A stretch of 64,000 bases of DNA, taken from Methylomarinovum caldicuralii. Lineage in GTDB: Bacteria; Pseudomonadota; Gammaproteobacteria; Methylococcales; Methylothermaceae. The stretch lies in NCBI RefSeq assembly GCF_033126985.1, contig NZ_AP024714.1, positions 1,302,001 through 1,366,000 of the forward strand. Reading direction: 5' to 3'. Shown one piece after another: positions 63,042-64,000 of the stretch. The translations under genes and the position numbers were made by a program. The first letter of the stretch is position 1, and every line of letters begins with the position of its first letter. The notes under the pieces were generated by a model that searched no databases, was not told the origin of the DNA, and saw nothing but the letters and a program-made list of their open reading frames with translations.

Positions 63042-64000
63042 TCAATAATGGAATTGGGGTGGAATGCGCTTGTCCGGGTCCTGATACTTCAGGTCCACCG
63101 GGTGCTTGAGCTTGAAGTCGAAAGCCACGGTACGGTTCTCGTTCAGCCACAGCTGATAGTGGTTGGTGACGGCGCCGCTGTCGAGGTCGAGGATGTCCCA
63201 GCCGGTACCGTCGCGCTGGTGGAAGGGATCGGCGCGGTTCATGAACACCGTCAGCTTCGGCACCCGGTTGGGTTTCTGCACGTAGCTGACCGGATAGGGC
63301 CAGGGCCAGGCGGTGGCCATCACGGCGTAGAAGGTGATGTTGCCGATCTGGTTGTAGAGCACCTGGTGGACGTGGCCGTGAAGCACGGTGACCCGGTGGA
63401 AGCGCTGCAGCTGTTTTTGGACCTTTTCGGCATCGTCGGTCCAGAAGTTCCATGGCTTGAAGATTTTGTACAGAGGCGAGTGGGACAGCACCACCACCGG
63501 TACGTTGGCGTCGTATTTGGCCAGATCCTCGGCCAGCCAGCGCAGCTGCTCGTCGCCCACCATGAAGGGGGAGCCCTTGGGATTGTCGAGGCGGGCCATG
63601 TTGAGCATCCGCTCCATGGGCGTCGGCCACTGGGCGATCCAGTCCTCGTAGGTGAGGATGCTGTTGAGGACCACGAAGTGGACGCCCTTGTGGTCGAAGC
63701 TGTAGTGCAGGGGGCTGATCTTGTCCTGCCAGTATTCCCCCATGTCCAGGTAGAAGTCGTGCTCGCCGATGACCCACTTGAGGGGCGGGCGCAGGGCCGA
63801 CAGCAGCTCCAGGCCGTGGTCCAGCTCCTCACGCTTGCCCAGCTGGGCCAGATCGCCGCCATAGATGACGAAATCCGGCTTCGGATCCATCAGGTTCACT
63901 TCCATGACCGCCTTGCGCAGTCCTTGGTCGAAATTGCGGGTAAATTGCGTACCCTTGATGTGGGTCAGGTGGGAGTCGGAAATGTAGGCGAAGGTGAAGG
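63042..64000 (-). CDS. Metallophosphoesterase, truncated by the window edge
   Basis: The frame is open to the end of the window, so the N-terminus is missing; at least 319 residues are present. The binuclear-metal motifs are in order: YISDSHLTHIK (DxH), YGGDLAQ (GGD), GEHDFY in place of the usual GNHD, LSHSPLY and LHGHVHQVLYN (GHxH). A methionine at 63905 is internal and should not be taken as the start, because the first motif lies before it. The phosphodiesterase or phosphatase substrate is unknown. It precedes a cytochrome c gene in the same operon, an unusual pairing. Confidence 0.88.
   Translation of the reverse strand, partial: FTFAYISDSHLTHIKGTQFTRNFDQGLRKAVMEVNLMDPKPDFVIYGGDLAQLGKREELDHGLELLSALRPPLKWVIGEHDFYLDMGEYWQDKISPLHYSFDHKGVHFVVLNSILTYEDWIAQWPTPMERMLNMARLDNPKGSPFMVGDEQLRWLAEDLAKYDANVPVVVLSHSPLYKIFKPWNFWTDDAEKVQKQLQRFHRVTVLHGHVHQVLYNQIGNITFYAVMATAWPWPYPVSYVQKPNRVPKLTVFMNRADPFHQRDGTGWDILDLDSGAVTNHYQLWLNENRTVAFDFKLKHPVDLKYQDPDKRIPPQFHY

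Overview
The window is about 64 kb of GC-rich, gene-dense chromosome from a Gram-negative bacterium: TonB-dependent receptor, Slp and PqiC-type lipoproteins, an Mla-type lipid transporter and surface-sugar genes are all present. Gene content (phosphoketolase with acetate kinase, glycogen metabolism, nonulosonic acid synthesis, an AmmeMemoRadiSam set) would fit a gammaproteobacterium of the Methylococcales type. That is an inference; no methane monooxygenase or rRNA gene lies here. I saw no tRNA, rRNA or CRISPR array.

Layout. 1-5 kb: glycogen genes glgB, glgC, malQ. 5-7.8 kb: amrA, amrB, amrS, with a remnant of a 2'-5' RNA ligase-type gene. 7.8-14.1 kb: a six-gene overlapping minus-strand operon for a sialic-acid-like sugar (methyltransferase, neuA-like, glycosyltransferase-like, neuC, neuB, O-antigen ligase). 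14.2-16.8 kb: a deleted fructosamine kinase pseudogene, two small proteins and argG. 16.9-21 kb: a membrane protein fused in frame to a sigma-54 activator, divergent from a methionine-rich TonB receptor that has its own -24/-12 promoter and an upstream 13-bp palindrome. 21-31.9 kb: pyrF, an AEC transporter, GT4 plus GH130, glucan phosphorylase, a GltB-like flavoprotein, an antiporter and a frameshifted cfa. 31.9-35.5 kb: pyruvate dehydrogenase E1/E2 genes with a carboxymuconolactone decarboxylase-family gene. 35.7-38.2 kb: arsenic genes and an Slp lipoprotein. 38.2-45.7 kb: phosphoketolase, acetate kinase, pyruvate kinase, a K+ channel, MarC and CorA. 45.8-50.2 kb: a STAS-MlaE/MlaF/MlaD/PqiC operon, an iron-permease-type protein, and a scar carrying pieces of a hydrogenase small subunit and HypA. 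50.2-55.6 kb: an MscK-type channel, rmuC and a ZIP transporter. 55.8-61.2 kb: two nearly identical group II introns, tail to tail, with an IS66-type element exactly at the centre of symmetry. 61.3-64 kb: nitroreductase, an orphan response regulator, cytochrome c and a partial metallophosphoesterase.

Two things stand out. First, the sigma-54 module at 16.9-21 kb looks like a self-contained regulatory circuit: a membrane domain with an HCxGMCG motif joined to a sigma-54 activator, a palindromic candidate enhancer, a sigma-54 promoter and a Met-rich outer-membrane receptor. Copper is the natural guess for its signal. Second, several genes are eroding: a 2'-5' RNA ligase end, an internally deleted kinase, a frameshifted cfa and a hydrogenase/HypA scar. 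Alongside them sits an approximately 4-kb near-perfect palindrome interrupted by an IS. Together these suggest ongoing gene loss and rearrangement.
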